A DNA stretch of 35,958 nt from Gnetum montanum (GCA_015680685.1 MNCI01028379.1:65732-101689); one strand, 5' to 3'. Positions 1 through 9,895 are shown, counted from the first letter of the stretch. Notes: a model not told the origin generated them from the letters alone. Numbers and translations: made by a program.

Positions 1-75
1 TTTTAAGGTAGTTACTAAATTGGGTTTGGTAACTCATCCTCATCCAAGATCCTATAAGGTGCATTGGTTATCTAA

Positions 76-895
76 ATGAATGGACTACCATTGATGAGGA
101 ATGTACAACATATGATTAACTTCATTCTTGGTAATACCACTCCCAATGAGAGAGATTTCCAGATGACACAAAATCATAGGGCTAAATTGCAAAGGCAAGT
201 AGATGGGTTACTTACAAATGGCTCTATGAGGAAATCCATTTCACCTTGGGCAACTCTAGTAGTGATAGTGCTAAAGAAGGATAGCAATGAATGGAGGATG
301 TGCATTGATTCCAAGGTAGTGAATAGGATAATAGTGAGGTATAGGTTTCCTATTCCAAGGATGGATTATATCCTTTATGCCCTTACCAATGCTGAAATTT
401 TTAGCAAAATTGATTTAAAGAGTGGGTACCATCAAATTAGAATTAGGCTTTGTGATGAGTGAAAGATAGTTTTCAAAACACCAGATGGTTTGTTTGTTGG
501 TGATGCAATTTAGGCTGACAAATGCACCTACTACATCCATGAAGTTGATGCATGGTGTATTGAAGGACTTAATTGTTAAGAGATCTATTGCCTTTTTTTA
601 TGATCTTTTAGTGTATAGCTCTAATGAGGAAGAGCACTTGGATCACTTGAGGATGGTGTGCCTTAAGTTAGAGGAGGCATAGTTGGTGATCAATGTGAAG
701 AAAAGTCATTTCTTAAAGAGGGAAATCCCATATTTGGGGTAGGTGATTTCTAAAAATAAAATTTGGATAAAAGCTACCAAGGTGAAGGCTATAAAAGATT
801 ATCCAACTCCTAAGAATGTTGGGTAGGTAAGATCATTTCTTGATTTGACATGATTTTATAGACAATTCATAAAATACTTTAGTGGTATTTCATGA
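76..895 (+). pseudogene. Reverse transcriptase (gypsy), inactivated
   Basis: RT copies element RNA into DNA. Readable blocks are NGLPLMRNVQHMINF (around 80-120), WRMCIDSKVVNRIIVRYRFP (near 292-350), FSKIDLKSGYHQIRI (near 400-445), then after a frame change FRLTNAPTTSMKLMHGVLKD and LVYSSNEEEHLDHLR. The active-site motif, normally an aromatic or Met residue, one more residue and DD, reads FYDL here: the first aspartate is Tyr (codon 599-601) and only the second remains (602-604). In-frame stops near 460, 680, 739, 823, 849 and 893 mostly sit where Gln, Arg or Trp codons are expected. Certainly an RT relic, certainly non-functional. Confidence 0.9.
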
Positions 896-1440
896 GCTAT
901 GTTTACATTTTTGAAGCAAAATAAAGAATTTAGGTGGGATAATGAAACCCAAGGGAGCTTTGACTTGTTGAAACCAAAGATTACCAGTGGACTAGTGCTT
1001 GAAATTCTAGATTTTCAAAAGCATTTTCATGTGGAGGTGGATGCAAGTGGACTTGCCATTGGTGGGTTACTTTCACAAGAAGGTAGGCCTATTGCTTTCT
1101 TTTTTAAAAAGTTGAATGCATTAAGGAAAAATATAGCATATATGAGAAGGTGTTGTATGTTATTCTCCAAGAAATCAAGCATTGGAGGCATTACTTGTTC
1201 CCTAAAGAATTCACTTTGATGAGAGACAACAAAGCACTTCAATTTCTAAACTCACAAAAGAAGTTCAATGCAAAGCACATGAAGTGGGTTGCATAGTTAC
1301 AAGAGTTCAATTTTGTGTTGAAGCACAAAAGTGGAAAAGCCAATGTGGTAGCTATTGCATTATCTAGGGTGCATGTGGTAAATTTCAGTGTACCTCATGT
1401 GGAAGGTATGGGTGGTTTTTATCCTTTATATGAGCATGAT
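896..1440 (+). pseudogene. RNase H domain (gypsy), decayed
   Basis: This domain degrades the RNA strand during reverse transcription. The connection region reads FRWDNETQGSFDLLKPKI. The RNase H start is HVEVDASGLAIGGLLSQEG, with its first catalytic aspartate at 1040-1042. In another frame the sequence continues LMRDNKALQFLNSQKKFNAK (from about 1216), HMKWVA, a stop near 1293, then LQEFNFVLKHKSGKANVV and a closing AIALSR where ADALSR is usual. It lies directly between RT and integrase as expected in gypsy pol. A frame change lies between 1130 and 1215. Confidence 0.85.
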
Positions 1441-2700
1441 GTTGATTTTGGGTAGATTTGGAGAAGCCTCAAAGAGCCATTGATGAATAGGATAGACCAA
1501 TGCAGGAACTATCATATTCAAGATGAACTACTATTTAAGAATGGAAAGGTATGTGTTCCTAATTATGATTTTAGGAAAAATATTTTGTTTAAAAAGCATT
1601 GTAGTGGCATGGTAGGTCATATGGGTAGTGGTAAAACATTGGAACTTGTTGCTAGGGACTATTTTTTTCCTGATATGACAACAAAAGTCTTAAAATATCT
1701 AAAGGAGTGCTTGACATGTCAGAAGTACAAGGAGGTAAAGGTATGGATGGATACTATATACCTTTGCCAATTTCCAAAGGTTCATGGAAAAGTATGTTAA
1801 TGAACTTCGTGATAGGTATTCCAAAGACCAAGAGTGGAAACAATGCAATTTTTGTTATTGTGGACAGGTTCTTCAAGATGACACATTTTATTCCATGTAA
1901 GAAGGTGAGCGATGTCTCTCATGTTGTAAATTTATTTTAACAGCATGTTATGAAGCTGCATGGTATTCCTTTGAATATTATCAATGACAAAGACTCCAAG
2001 TTCAGAAGTCATTTTTGGAGGTCCCTTTGAAATATTTTGGGGGCAAAGTTAAATTTTTCTAGTGCATATCATCCACAATCAGATGGCCAAACAAAGGTGA
2101 TGAATTAATCCTTGCTAAACATATTGAAATGTTTGTGTGATGGACAACCAAATAGGTGGGAAAAATTGTTGTGTCATGTTAAATTTTTATATAATAATGC
2201 TTTTCATGTTGCAAATGGCAAAAGCCCATTTGAGGTAAACTATGGATTTTGTCCAAAAATGGTAGACACATTGAAGAGCTTTGATGGTGAGGCTTGAATT
2301 AGTATTGATTTTGTGCAAGAGATGAAGGATTTTCATGCACAAGTAAAATCAAAAATTGAGAAAAAGACTGAAGAGAGAGTTCTAAAAAGGAATGAGGACA
2401 AGTAGAAGCCTAATTTTGTTGTTGGTAACTTGGTTTGGATGCACTTGAAGAAGAAGCATTTGAGAAGTGTTAATTTCTCCAAATTGAAAGCTAAGAGGAT
2501 GGGGCCTTTCAAAAATAAGGCTAAAATTAATAATAATGCTTTTCATATTGATTTACCAAATGATGTTGGTATGTATTTTGTATTTAATGTTTCAAATCTT
2601 GTGCAGTATCATAGACCAACTAATGAGAAAACCATACAAGGAAGCATTGATAAGTTGAGGGAGCTATTGATCAATCCAAGCCTTCAATGGAGAAGAAGGT
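1441..2700 (+). pseudogene. Integrase (gypsy), two catalytic residues replaced
   Basis: Integrase inserts element cDNA into the genome. An HHCC zinc-binding region is readable, with HCSGMVGH followed by ECLTCQKYK near 1600-1735. After a frame change the core reads MLMNFVIGIPKTKSGNNAIF. Of the D-D-E triad, the first Asp is Asn (codon 1803-1805), the second is kept (1986-1988), and the Glu is Lys (2094-2096, in DGQTKVMN). Both losses are G-to-A changes. The C-terminal part (GNLVWMHLKKKHLRSVNFSK, then FNVSNLVQYHRP) is well preserved. Remaining stops (near 1938, 2028, 2106, 2296 and 2403) fit transitions. Confidence 0.9.
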
Positions 2701-2835
2701 AATTGTACTTAAGCAAAGGGAAGCTTCTACCACTTGGGGAGTTAAGAGGCATGAATATTTAATCCTTTGGGAGGATCAATCCACTGATGATGTTGTATCG
2801 GTGCATGAGATCAAACTTGTTAAGTGGGGGATCAT
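2701..2835 (+). pseudogene. Degenerate chromodomain-like C-terminus of the integrase
   Basis: Read past the stop at 2700, the frame gives ILKQREASTTWGVKRHEYLI followed by LWEDQSTDDVVSVHEIKL. This resembles the chromovirus C-terminal pattern of a basic stretch, EYLVKW-like core and acidic residues. Such tails are thought to bind histone marks and guide insertion. The expected aromatic residues are only partly present, so the call is tentative. A purine tract follows at about 2821-2829. Confidence 0.45.
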
Positions 2836-4637
2836 TTCTAACCCTACTCCATTGTTCATGTGAGTTCACGTTTTGAAGGGTGGGAGATCTAGTGTAGGAA
2901 CACCTCTTCCAATTCCCTTGTGCTTGTCCTACAAGTTTTTTTTGCAAGTATTGTACTTAGAGAAGACCTAGATGCATGTGTTCAATTTTTGTGTGTGTTT
3001 TTATGTTGAATTTTTATGATGAAGATTCTTGGATGGTTTTGCATGTTTGAAGGTGTTTTTGGCTTATTTTGATGAGTTTAGGAGGTTCCATGATCTATGG
3101 GGACTTGTTGGGAGGCATCCAGAGGCTCCAAGCATCAAAATAAGCATTTTTATTTTTAGCACCTTCAAGATAGATGTCTCCCTGGAAAGAAAGATTTCTT
3201 CCCAAATACGTCTTTGCTAAAGTATAGATATCTTCATTCTAGAGAAAACATCTCCCAAAAATACTAGACGTCTCTCCCAAGAACAGATCCCGCATAGGAG
3301 ATGTCTACATGATATAAGAGACATCTATGTTAGTGAAGAAGAAAAGCTCTGATGTGGTGTATCAATTGGAAAATATCCAAGAGACTCTATATCCATGTGG
3401 GAAACATCTAGGGAGGCAAATAGAAAGCTTCCTAGGATTTTGGATATTTATAATTATGTATTCCTTTATCGATGAGAAGGGAGAGCAGAATTAGTATGAA
3501 AGAAGAACTAAGCAAAAGAGATTAGATGAGCACATTAGGCAAGTGCAATAGGTGATTGTAGCTCCAACATCATCTTGTGGTGTGTTGATCTATGTGTTCT
3601 ATTTTCTTGTATCTTGCTTGTAAGTTGAGATATTAATCATATGTTATGAGAGAGATTTCTATTGGTTGTGTCTTGCATTGAGAACAACCATTGTGTGATT
3701 GTAGAGGCTCATGCTTTGTAATTTCATTTGAGTGTGATAGGTTTATGGATGCTTGTGGGTTGTGTAAACCCTATTGTAATCTTTGAATAATTTAATTGAA
3801 GATAGCTAGTTTTCTTGTTTCTCTAGCAAATAAAATTATCTTTACATAATATTTGGATTTAGTGCATTGAAGGTGATTTAATTGTGGAGTGAACCTGCTC
3901 CATGGTGGTCATGTGTTTAGATATTCTTCGCATTGATAACTATATGACATTGGATTTTTGGCATGATTTTGATGGATGAGCTTAGATGTTGTAGTGGCTG
4001 TATGTATGGATATGCTTTACATTGATTGTTTTATAGGATGTCATGCCCTACCTAGCCCTCATGAGACTTGTCCTTGATTTTTCCAAAAGATGGCTCCAAG
4101 GTTACTCACTCAATAGTAGCTAATATTTTTGTTTTATGTATAGATACTTTGGGCTAGGAAAAGCATGGAGTACATGTGGTACCTTGGAGGTGTTCATAAC
4201 ACATGATGAAATTATAAGTTATTTGTAAATTATAATTACTATTTCATAAGTAGATGTATGTTAACTTGATTCACATGCTTGGATTTTTATAGTAGACATG
4301 TATGGATTATGAATGAGAACTTATCATATCCCTTTATGTAAGATGTTTTGGATGAGATAAATATGGAATTTAAAATTTCATTAATGTAAGATTTCTTTTA
4401 GTGGATGATTATAATTTAAATTACTCATACATATATTCATCTTAATATTAAAATATATAATTTGTTCCCATTATCTTATCTTTTAATCTCTTCTTCCTCT
4501 TGGTCATGGCTTAACCATACTTCCTTTCATTGGATTAGAATGAAATGATTTCATTACTCTTCCATGACCAACCTTTGGTACTTTTTTTTACCCCACATAA
4601 GTCTCTTCATCCTAAGGGTAGGAAGGAGGATGTTACA
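2836..4637 (+). other. Noncoding stretch, possibly the 3' LTR of the chromovirus relic
   Basis: No coding homology is visible. The stretch follows the probable polypurine tract, has TATA-like (TATTTATAAT, about 3446) and AATAAA-like (about 3827) words and a cluster of AGATGTCTC/GAGACATCT words (3165-3345). These suit an LTR, but the 5' partner is outside the window, so limits cannot be proven. TGTAGGAACA at about 2894 could be its start. The end at 4637 (GGATGTTACA) is also where copia homology begins on the other strand. The small ORFs here look fortuitous. Confidence 0.3.
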
Positions 4638-4639
4638 TA

Positions 4640-5011
4640 GAACATGTTCATGTGAGAGCTGTATGGTTGAGGTATTATCCAAATAAAGCTTTATGGGAAG
4701 GTCTATACAAAATCCGAGATGAGTCATGAGTTTCTTTAATGAAAGAATATGTTAGGTGCATTCTATCATAATAATAAATTTTGTCTCACAAGTTAAATGC
4801 TAATTAAAATTTTCTTTTTTGATTTCCAATATATTGCATTATTTCCATAAGATATTAGCATTGTTATTATGAAATTTCTATTATTATGGTCTTCTCTTTA
4901 ATCAATATTTGAGTATGTATGAAAATATTCATCTCCTTTGTTGTAAATGAGTCCATGATCTAAGACATATTTAACATATCTTAATACAAGAATAACATCA
5001 TTAAGGTAGTG
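4640..5011 (-). pseudogene. Copia RNase H tail, truncated
   Basis: Following RT on the minus strand, VLRYVKYVLDHGLIYNKGDE (about 4965-4905) matches the copia RT-RNase H connection. SYGNNAIYWKSKKK and LPIKLYLDNTSTIQLSHEHV (about 4710-4650) match the RNase H core, with its LYLDN aspartate kept. Homology ends abruptly at about 4640, before the expected conserved end of the domain. The truncation point coincides with the GGATGTTACA boundary. Confidence 0.8.
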
Positions 5012-5860
5012 TTATCTATATTTTTGCATATATTTCAATAAGAGAAAGATGATAAATTCTAGGTCTGGCCTTGTATGACAAAGAAATTTGAGTATTCTAA
5101 TAATTCTTCTATATATGATAGCATCTCCAAGAGCTATGTTATCATTTTTTTCCAATATTAAGTTGTGGGAAAAAGGAGATTTGATACTTTTTTCTTTGCT
5201 AATTTTGTATTTTTCTAGAATTAAGCCAACATATTTAGTTTCATCAACTTTCATTTCCTTTTTATCTTGTTCAAATTATATTCTAAGAAAATACCTCAAT
5301 TCTCTTAAGTTCTCTATTTCAAATTCATTCTTCATGTTTTTCTTAAAATCATCTATCAATTTATTATTTATGATTGTAAATAAAAGATCATCCACATAAA
5401 GTGACATTCCGATGAAATATTTATGATTAGGCTCACACTACAAGATGGATTCAAACATCCAAGATGAGTATCCTTTCATTAGCAAGTAGTCATTAATCTT
5501 ATGAAATCAAGCTCTAGGGGCTTCTTTTAGTCCATATAGGATGTTTTCTAATTTACATATTTCATATTTATTTTCTTTGATGATGTATCCTTTTGGTTGA
5601 AAGAAAAACTTCTTCATTAATGTTATCATTTAGGAAAGTTGAGCTTATATCCATTTGATGGAGTTTTAGATTGTGAAGAGTAGTAATGGAAATATTGAGT
5701 TTCATGATTTTAAATCTTGCTTCTAGAGTAAAATCTTCATAGTCAATATGCTTCTTTTGTTTGAAGCCTCTTTCTACTAATATTACCTTATATTTGATTA
5801 CATTTCTCTTTTTATTGAATTTGATCTTGTACAACCACTTGTAATTAATTGCCCTTTTTC
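5012..5860 (-). pseudogene. Copia reverse transcriptase, YVDD active site still intact
   Basis: The minus strand gives KYKVILVERGFKQKKHIDYE, LHQMDISSTFLNDNINEEVF, then after breaks LYVDDLLFTIINNKLIDDFK. The catalytic YVDD codons are + positions 5387-5398. It continues with NEFEIENLRELRYFL and, from 5254 down, TKYVGLILEKYKISKEKSIK and the copia signature YRRIIRILKFLCHTRPDLEF. Frame changes and stops interrupt the region between about 5400 and 5580. This is the best-preserved part of the relic. Confidence 0.9.
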
Positions 5861-6516
5861 CTTTTGGTTTTCAACTAACTTTCATGTCTTGTTCATCATG
5901 ATGGCTTCATATTCTCTATTCATAGCTTCTTTCAACATTTTCATTTTTAGGGTTTCTTCAATGTTCTTTCGTTCTAGGTAGAGAGCTAATTATGCTATGT
6001 TGGTAATGACATTTGATTGATTTATTCTTCTTTCGAAATTATTATCTAGTATTTGATTTCAAGGATGGTCTCTTTGAATGCATGATTTTTCATTATTAGG
6101 TTAAAAATCCTTTATTTCAAATTTGTCTTCTATAAACGCATCTTTGGATGAGTATCTTTTGTGCTCAATAGGATCATAGGATGTGCATCCACTTTTCATA
6201 GTTTCATAGCCAAGAAGAATGCATTTTTATATTGTATTATCAATTTTTTCTATAAGTTGTTAGAGTGACTTGATGTAACAATGACATCCAAAGGTTATCA
6301 TGTGATTAATGTTGAAAATATTATCATAAAAGATTTCATAGGAAGAAATTATTTTATTGTAATTATTAATAATTCTATTATTGATGTAGGTTCTTAGATT
6401 CATAGCCATGCCTCAAAAGTTTTAAAGAATTTAAACATTTTTTGGCAATTTTATCATGTCTTGTAAAGTTCTATTTTTTTAATACCATTTGATTATGGAC
6501 TATACTAACATGTATT

Positions 6517-6840
6517 TTAATGAAAAATGTTTTGACTTGTATAGAAATCTTCAAAGTATTTGTTAATGAATTCTCCTACTCTATATGATGTAACTACATT
6601 GATTAGAAGAATCATGTTGTTTTTTATGATAATACAAAAATCCTTGAAATTTTTTATTGCTTTAGCCTTACTTTTCATATTGTAGATCCAAGTATATTTG
6701 GAATAGTTATCTACCATGAAAAGAGTATTTTTTGCCTCTTATTAATGTGATCAACATTGATCTAATGAGATCCATGTGGAAAAGTTCAAGAAATCTCTCT
6801 TTCCTTTGCATACACATGATGTGGGGACTATTGGTTTGTT
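6517..6840 (-). pseudogene. Copia integrase core, decayed
   Basis: On the minus strand from about 6800 the text reads LELFHMDLIRS, with the first catalytic Asp at + positions 6770-6772, then after a frame change MVDNYSKYTWIYNMKSKAKA and FKDFCIIIKNN. Where copia integrases have a second catalytic Asp before GGEF, this copy has TSYRVGEFINKYFEDF: the aspartate is replaced, while GEF and the following Glu-containing stretch remain. The zinc-binding N-terminus upstream (6840-7050) is barely readable. Inactive. Confidence 0.8.
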
Positions 6841-7054
6841 TTCCTTGAATATAAATTTTCCAATTTTAATTAGATGTTCTATTAGGATGAAAAATATTTA
6901 ATATCTTCATCCTTCTTATTTTATTTTATATCAAAATAAATTATGTATGACAATTCTTTTATGTATTTGTTTTCTGATTTTCCAAGGTAATCTAAGCACA
7001 ATCTATCATATATTTATTTTTTAGTCTTTAAGGAGCATAATCTTCTAGCTATAG

Positions 7055-8984
7055 TGTAACATCCCCTATCGTAAACACTCTTATCACTTGGTATGTTTGT
7101 GATTTGAACATGTGGTTTCTTATTCCTAAGTACATTTCTTATGTTTTTAAATTTTTTTCTTATTCGACTATGCTTACATTTCATATTATGATATATGCAC
7201 TATAATTACTTTTTAGATGTTTTTAAAATTTTTAATATTTTATTTTATCTTTTACTTTCATTTTAATTTTAGTATATTTATTTCTTTTAAGTAATCATAT
7301 TCACACTAAACTCTTTTGTTGGAGTTTGAAATTAGAAAGTATCAACCACTAGATGGATTATAGACATATGGGATACTATATTGGCCTTATGGTATGCTTT
7401 CCTTGGGCTACTTTAGGTTTTAGAGTAAAATTATTAATAATGTTTTGTATTTATACTTTTTAATTTAATTTAATTTATTTTACATGTTTGGACCTTAGAC
7501 ATTGTTATTAGACTTGGACATAGACCTAGCTATTAGCTAATCCATAAGGGGGTTACCTATTCGGCTAGTGTTGGCTATAGTCCCATCTTAGTATATTATT
7601 TTTATTAATTATATAAATTAAGGTTAATAGTATTTTATTTTTAATTTTAGTTTTTTCAATAGAATTATTATTTTTGCCCAACCATGCCAAATCCTAGTAA
7701 GCATAAATACCTAGTAATTCTTCCATTAGAAATTATCCATTTATGTTATTAACATCCAAGAGATAGCACAAAAGAGAGAAATCCTAATGGTTTAAAAAAG
7801 AGATAAATTTAGATATGAATTATCATCTAGGACCTTAGTAAGAGCTTTTGTTTAGATCTTATTTTAGTATTTGTGTAGGTCATATTATTGACCATTAGTT
7901 TTTTCTAGGATTTAGAGCCTATTTGGGAGATCTCGAGCACATGAAGGTTCTAGTTGTACATTTTCATTTAGGTAGGAAAAACTTAATACTTTGCTTTGAA
8001 TGATGGGTTTTTGATATTTTTTTTTATGTGAATTTATTTTGGCTAGTTTCACTTTCTTCAACAATTCTTTCATGTAATGTCTATTTATCAAATCTAATTA
8101 TTTTATGCATATTCTTTGAGGTGTGGAATATTTTTCTAAGGCTTATTTTTATGCATGAAATTTTTAGAAACTTTTTGACACTTTTTTTTATCCATTTTGA
8201 TCTTATTTTAATTCTATGGAGTTTTTGGATGAAATAACTACGATTTTAAACCATAATTAGCAATTTTGACCTCAAAAATGGTGCAAGAGAATAATGGCCT
8301 AGAAGTCAAATTTTTTTAGCTCACAAAAGTGGATCATGAGGAGTGCCCAACAATCTATTGTAACCTCATAGTTAGGTTACAATAAATTATGACACCATAG
8401 TAAGATGCCACATGAAATTAAAGTAACTTTTGTAAAGTATTCTTGACCTCTGAACAATAAAAAATTATGCAAATGATGAAAAAATAGTTTCTAGAATTTC
8501 CTAAAATAATTGAAATTCTAAAATAGCAACTGATCAAATTTTTGTGATTTTTTGTAATTTCTATCATTCTCTTAGAATCTATATTTTTTATTCTTTAGCA
8601 TTTTTAGATCCCTATTTAGTAGTAATATCTTTTAATTTTCATCTTTAATTTATCTTTGATAAACAATTTGGATATGTTATCCTACCACCTAGGGCTTTGT
8701 TTGGATACATATACATATATTTAATCTCATAATGATTTAGATTCTAAATTTTGGTTAACAATAGTTACGTGTGTCTTTCTCTAAGTGTATTCTAACATTT
8801 TTATAATGCTTAAATCAACAGAATTTCTTGATAAAGAGGTAGATGCTTATGCGTATTACCGTTCTTAGTAAGTATCTATTGGATCATTTTGATAATTTAA
8901 TTGAGCATTAAAATTATTTAGGCATGGATTTGAATTGTTTAGGAGGTGTAAGTCCAATAATAAAGTCCTTTGACTCATGGTTAA
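7055..8984. other. AT-rich region without recognisable genes
   Basis: About 1.9 kb of AT-rich DNA. It begins with TGTAACATCCC, a common plant LTR end form, so part of it may be an LTR that belonged to the copia relic or to a separate element. No matching second copy is visible. A 207-base ORF at 8028-8237 is hydrophobic and T-rich and looks fortuitous. A short perfect hairpin lies at 8356-8384. Nothing else could be supported. Confidence 0.4.
8356..8384. repeat. Perfect 11-bp inverted repeat with 7-nt loop
   Basis: TATTGTAACCT (8356-8366) and AGGTTACAATA (8374-8384) are exact reverse complements separated by CATAGTT. It lies in otherwise featureless AT-rich DNA. It could form a hairpin or be the remnant of a small inverted-repeat element; no target-site duplication was recognised. 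Confidence 0.6.
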
Positions 8985-9753
8985 TGATGAGATGCGATAT
9001 CGCATGGGCCGCGATATCGTGTACACGATATCGTGGTGTGCCACCAAGTGTATAAATAAGAGGCAGCTCTCCCTTGTTTCTCATCTAGATCTAGAACCTT
9101 AGTGAAACTCTAGTAGTTTTACCTCTCCAGAGATAGAATATTTTCCATGTGCCCGCAGTAGGAGCTCCAAACTAATTGGATCTTTATTCGAGTAGATATT
9201 GTACCTAAACACATATTTGTGTATAGAAATAAAGATGAACTTCTTGGATAAACCTTGTAGTTCATGGAATAGGCTAAATAGGACTTTTATTTATTATTAT
9301 TTATTGTTTATCATTTACATGCTTTATTAGGAATTAAATCTCTGTCAACCCTTCTCTCCTAGTTAAGTGCCTTAGTACGACCGCTTCGAGCACATGCGTT
9401 ATGCATGGTGATCCCAGCAACGACTAGCGTTTGGTAACCATGGTTGCATTGGTTCAAGGTGTGAATGGTAAGTGAGAATGGATGTTGATGCTAGGTTAAT
9501 TAAGGCTTAGTTAGTTAGTTAAAGTTCGTAATTAGTCTCTTCAACCTTTCACCTCTATAGCATAGGAGATAAAACCGAAAAGACATAAAAATCATATACC
9601 TCAGACTTAACCATACACCATGACAAATACAAGTAAGTCTGGGAAGACAACGAATAATTAACTTTAAGTGTTTCATGAGGCGTGTAGATACTTAGTTTGC
9701 ATGTTATGCTTGTATTCATATGGTTGAGTGTAGGGGTACCTCGCCACTCATCA
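8985..9753 (+). repeat. 5' LTR of element A
   Basis: Runs from TGATGAG to CTCATCA, inverted 7-bp termini, 769 bp. It aligns along its length with 15054-15897. In 9061-9300 against 15181-15420 I count 22 mismatches in 240. It has a TATA box only 66 bp from its start (9051-9058) and an AATAAA at 9228-9233, implying a very short U3. It is about 75 bp shorter than the 3' copy, mainly because it has fewer GATATC units before the TATA box and lacks a short stretch near 9697. Confidence 0.92.
8992..9058 (+). promoter_or_regulatory. LTR promoter: GATATC palindromes followed by TATA box
   Basis: A 14-bp perfect palindrome (8992-9005, ATGCGATATCGCAT) is followed by a 22-bp perfect palindrome (9012-9033, two CGATATCG units joined by TGTACA). 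The TATA box TATAAATA is at 9051-9058. With only 66 bp between LTR start and TATA box, these palindromes make up most of the upstream promoter. Binding by a dimeric plant factor is inference. Confidence 0.6.
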
Positions 9754-9754
9754 T

Positions 9755-9774
9755 TGGCACTGTTGCTAGGGACT
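9755..9774 (+). other. Primer-binding site, tRNA-Asp type
   Basis: TGGCACTGTTGCTAGGGA starts one base after the LTR end. The complement of a plant tRNA-Asp 3' end is TGGCGCCGTTGCCGGGGA (from memory), the usual Athila primer site. Fourteen of 18 bases match, and all four differences are transitions at CpG positions of the expected site. Confidence 0.75.
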
Positions 9775-9895
9775 AATTATTTGTGCACTAAGTAGAACAT
9801 AGGAGATCACTGACATCATTGGGAGCTTAAACGAACCTTAGGGTTAATTAAATGGAAAATTATAAAATAGTTAATTAGCACACCAATAAGATACA

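Larger units (their letters stand above)
1..2835 (+). mobile_element. Ty3/gypsy chromovirus-type retrotransposon relic, 5' truncated by window edge
   Basis: Domains follow gypsy order on one strand: end of a protease-linker region (about 1-75), reverse transcriptase (76-895), RNase H (896-1440), integrase (1441-2700) and a weak chromodomain-like tail (2701-2835). The RT and integrase wording (for example KIDLKSGYHQIRI and IFVIVDRFFKMTHFIPCKK) is typical of plant chromoviruses. The element is dead: there are many stops, frame changes near 485 and 1735, and catalytic replacements. A purine tract (AAGTGGGGG, about 2821-2829) could be the polypurine tract. No gag and no 5' LTR are in the window. 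The lineage within chromoviruses is not resolved. Confidence 0.85.
4638..7054 (-). mobile_element. Ty1/copia retrotransposon relic (integrase-RT-RNase H), truncated both ends
   Basis: Reading the minus strand from about 7050 down to 4640, the order is traces before integrase, integrase core, RT, then RNase H. Integrase before RT defines Ty1/copia. Homology fades at 7054 and stops at about 4640, inside the RNase H tail. On the + strand the relic is bounded by GGATGTTACA (4628-4637) on the left and TGTAACATCC (7055-7064) on the right, exact reverse complements. No PBS of the usual tRNA-Met type is visible. Gag is missing. Confidence 0.85.

Noticed and set aside
4610-4640. GGAAGGAGGA followed by TGTTACA as a polypurine tract and + strand LTR start
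   Set aside because: The bases just to the right encode the copia RNase H block LPIKLYLDNTSTIQLSHEHV on the minus strand, so no + strand LTR begins there.
8028-8237. Hydrophobic 69-codon ORF as a membrane protein
   Set aside because: Its composition is what T-rich DNA encodes by default; no start context, family motif or second copy supports it.
8865-9047. Minus-strand 60-codon ORF at the 5' LTR of A
   Set aside because: It spans the LTR boundary and the palindromic promoter; it is a chance antisense frame.
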